From: Gammaproteobacteria bacterium
GTDB lineage: Bacteria; Pseudomonadota; Gammaproteobacteria; JABABF01
Reading direction: 5' to 3'
NCBI GenBank assembly: GCA_014238345.1
Contig: JABABF010000054.1
Coordinates: forward strand, 1-8,248
Length of the DNA: 8,248 bases
The translations under genes and the position numbers were made by a program. The first letter of the stretch is position 1, and the number at the start of each line of letters is the position of its first letter. Below, piece by piece: positions 6,301 through 8,248 of this stretch. The notes under the pieces were generated by a model. That model ran no database searches, was not told where the DNA came from, and saw nothing but the letters and a program-made list of their open reading frames with translations.

Positions 6301-7562
6301 CAGCTCTGTGCCATCGGCTCGCTGACCTCCGACTGCTGGCGCGGTAAGCGCAATAACAATAGCAACACAGCGACCGCGATACTCAGCTTGATGTAGACCG
6401 TGAAGGCAAGTTGGTAGCTGCCAGTGGAGTCGAAGCACCACGGCACAAAGAGAATACCGGCAAAGCTTGGCGGCATCAGCAACGGACTCTGCAAGCCCAT
6501 GACTTGACCGAAGTTCTCACTACCGTAGCAATCGGCGAGGAGTGCACCCCACAGCGGCAACAAGCCCCCGAGAGAAAAACCCAGCACCACCCCACCGAAG
6601 GCCAAACCAACGAAGCCCGGAGATTGCATCATCAATAGCAGGAAGCTGCCCAACATCACAACAGTCACCCACAACAGCAGGCGCTTATCCACTAGATCGG
6701 CAATGGCTCCAAAACCCACCTTGCCCGCAATGCCCGCCAGCGACAACAGGGAGATGAGTAGCGCCGCCCGCTGTGTACTCACCCCGAACTCGGCCGCGAT
6801 GGGGGGCATATTGGGGATGATACTGCCGACCATCCCCATCAACAGACCTAGTGAGAGGCCGATGACCCAGAAGTTACGATCTCGGGCGAGGCGCAAGAAA
6901 GTCCAGCCGCCATCGGGGATCGCCGCAGGAGGTGGCGGCTCGGCGGCACCGTCTGGATGTAGCCCCAGCGCTTCGGGGCGGTTGTGGATGATGCGCCAGA
7001 TGATGGGTAACATCACCACCAGCATGGTAGCCCCAGCGGCCATGATCGCCCCGCGCCAACCCCAGGCGACGATGGCGGCGGCGATCAGGGGCGGCGCAAC
7101 AGCACCGCCGAGTGAAGTGCCAATCGCGCTGATCCCAAGGGCACGCCCGCGCATACGGTTGAACCAAGCGGCGACCAGCTTGGCCGCGGTCAGAGGGCCC
7201 ATGCCCAACATTCCAGCCGCCGTGCCAACCATAAAAAGCAAGCCGATAGCTGGTAGCCAAGGCGTGAGGCCGATGGCAATGTACGAGCTGCCCATGGCGA
7301 TGGCACCAGCCACCATGATGAGGCGGATCGGGTGCTGATCGAGGGCGCGGCCGACAAAGGGCGAGCAGATGGCGACCAGTAGCATCTGTCCGATCAAGGC
7401 GAGGGACAGCACACTGCGCGACACGCCAAACTCCTCGGCCAGCGGCACTTGAAACAGCCCAAAGATATAGGTGGTCAACCCGACAGCAAAGCTCTGGCCG
7501 ACCAGCACTGCGCCGACCACCCGCCAGCCATAAAAGAAGCGATGGGGAGCGGGAGAGTTCAT
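6300..7562 (-). CDS. MFS transporter, monocarboxylate/oxalate-formate antiporter-like
   Basis: This 420-residue inner-membrane carrier of the major facilitator superfamily has about twelve hydrophobic helices in two groups of six. A proline-rich loop (NRPEALGLHPDG and AEPPPPAAIPDGG) lies between them. The N-terminal FYGWRVV and the WFNRMRGRALGI loop motif after helix 4 are typical of the family holding monocarboxylate porters and oxalate/formate antiporters, whose known members move small carboxylates. The substrate cannot be read from sequence. The ATG at 7562 was chosen over one at 7670 because the extra residues are polar and overlap the end of the epimerase gene. It has a weak ribosome-binding site. 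A TATACA about 16 bases before the ATG could be a -10 box, but without a convincing -35. The gene is 55 bases downstream of the epimerase and overlaps the dehalogenase start by one base. Confidence 0.88.
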   Translation of the reverse strand: MNSPAPHRFFYGWRVVGAVLVGQSFAVGLTTYIFGLFQVPLAEEFGVSRSVLSLALIGQMLLVAICSPFVGRALDQHPIRLIMVAGAIAMGSSYIAIGLTPWLPAIGLLFMVGTAAGMLGMGPLTAAKLVAAWFNRMRGRALGISAIGTSLGGAVAPPLIAAAIVAWGWRGAIMAAGATMLVVMLPIIWRIIHNRPEALGLHPDGAAEPPPPAAIPDGGWTFLRLARDRNFWVIGLSLGLLMGMVGSIIPNMPPIAAEFGVSTQRAALLISLLSLAGIAGKVGFGAIADLVDKRLLLWVTVVMLGSFLLLMMQSPGFVGLAFGGVVLGFSLGGLLPLWGALLADCYGSENFGQVMGLQSPLLMPPSFAGILFVPWCFDSTGSYQLAFTVYIKLSIAVAVLLLLLRLPRQQSEVSEPMAQS

Positions 7563-7617
7563 AGCAAGCAGTGTATAGCCTTTAACGACAAGGTGTCGTG
7601 GAAATCGGGAATGCGCC

Positions 7618-8248
7618 CTACCCCACCAACCAGTCTGGGTGCAGTTCCTCGACCATGCCCCGCATGCCATCGCGCCACGGCACTTTAGCCGCCCCCACCA
7701 GCTCCTGCATCCGCTGGTTGGAAGTCATCACACTGTCAAAGGTCTGCTCAGTCTCAATGAATTGTGGCACCAAGCCAGTCAGCTCGCCCAGATAAGCACT
7801 CCAATCTTGGATGCTCACATGCTCTTGACCGCACCAGTTGACTGTCGGTGCAGGCACACTGGCCGCCGCCAACAGCCCCGGGGCCGTGCGGCAGATGTCG
7901 TCTTCGTGGAACAGCGTGTAGCGCGATGGCGTGTTGATGTGCACCGGGATCTCCGCACCCTCCTTCATCATCAGCAAATGGAAATAGGGCCAGCCTCCCG
8001 AAGTGCCATAGGGAGTGTTGAGGCGAGCAATGAGGGTTGGCAGCTCGTAGGCACGGGCGGCAAAGCGAGCCACCGTCTCAGCCGCTATTTTTGCGATGCT
8101 GTAAGTGGGCATCAACACGCGGTGATTGTCGCCGAGCGGGCTATCTTCGCTGAACTCGGTGTGCCCGGCGGGCTGGTAGACACCGGTCGTTGAGCAGTGC
8201 AGGAAGGCCTTGGCGGCTCGGCAATGGCGCATCAGCAGGCCGACCCCC
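7618..8248 (-). CDS. NAD-dependent epimerase/dehydratase family protein (partial, N-terminus outside window)
   Basis: This is the C-terminal 210 residues or so of an extended short-chain dehydrogenase/reductase; the frame stays open to the right edge, so the N-terminal NAD-binding GxxGxxG lies outside the window. The catalytic elements are present: CSTTGVYQPAG gives the Ser/Thr site, and YSIAKIAAE is the YxxxK motif. Then come LIARLNTPYGTSGG, a typical substrate-loop segment, and YTLFHEDDICRTAPGLLAA, which matches the epimerase-family DD motif region. Members act on nucleotide sugars or related sugars and on some steroid or polyketide alcohols; the exact activity is not determinable here. It ends at TAG 7620-7618 and is followed 55 bases later by the MFS gene on the same strand, suggesting one transcript. 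The apparent ATG at 8232 is internal, since the frame continues upstream of it. Confidence 0.82.
   Translation of the reverse strand, partial: GVGLLMRHCRAAKAFLHCSTTGVYQPAGHTEFSEDSPLGDNHRVLMPTYSIAKIAAETVARFAARAYELPTLIARLNTPYGTSGGWPYFHLLMMKEGAEIPVHINTPSRYTLFHEDDICRTAPGLLAAASVPAPTVNWCGQEHVSIQDWSAYLGELTGLVPQFIETEQTFDSVMTSNQRMQELVGAAKVPWRDGMRGMVEELHPDWLVG

Noticed and set aside
6703..7338. 211-codon plus-strand frame inside the MFS gene
   Set aside because: Antisense to well-supported membrane helices; rich in Pro, Ala, Met and Arg, as expected of a mirror frame.
7639..8193. 184-codon plus-strand frame inside the epimerase gene
   Set aside because: Antisense shadow of the YxxxK-containing frame.

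Overview
The window reads as GC-rich proteobacterial DNA with dense protein coding, two more AT-rich intergenic islands and no RNA genes that I can see. The gene families (KstD-like flavoprotein, MaoC hydratase, luciferase-like monooxygenase, soluble-type PQQ sugar dehydrogenase, haloalkane dehalogenase, MFS carrier) are typical of catabolically versatile aerobic Gram-negative bacteria, such as marine or soil Gammaproteobacteria. That assignment is inference from gene content and style; no taxonomic marker gene is present.

Layout: bases 1-320 hold no convincing gene. Two plus-strand genes follow, a KstD-like FAD oxidoreductase (321-1829) and a MaoC-fold hydratase (2217-2681). Between them, on the minus strand and in AT-rich DNA, lies a short HNH endonuclease gene split over two reading frames (about 1873-2119). 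It holds a complete HNH signature and was not captured as one open frame. The rest of the window is minus strand. Listed in transcription order from the right edge, it contains the C-terminal part of an NAD-dependent epimerase/dehydratase (7618-8248, cut by the window), an MFS transporter (6300-7562), a haloalkane dehalogenase (5338-6300), an AT-richer gap (4887-5337), a membrane-anchored PQQ-dependent sugar-dehydrogenase-like protein (3675-4886) and a luciferase-like oxidoreductase (2739-3605). The last of these converges on the MaoC gene.

How the genes may work together: the epimerase, MFS and dehalogenase genes are closely spaced. The MFS stop codon and the dehalogenase start share one base (TGATG), so these two are probably translationally coupled, which suggests uptake or export of a halogenated compound or its product alongside hydrolytic dehalogenation. 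The PQQ and LLM genes are 69 bases apart and probably co-transcribed. The KstD-like and MaoC proteins would fit dehydrogenation and hydration of a cyclic ketone or an acyl-CoA. No regulator is visible, and a single pathway joining all seven genes is only a hypothesis.

The most noteworthy points are the split HNH gene, the coupled transporter-dehalogenase pair, the PQQ enzyme whose best start is a TTG, and an uncalled protein-like fragment at 5106-5240.
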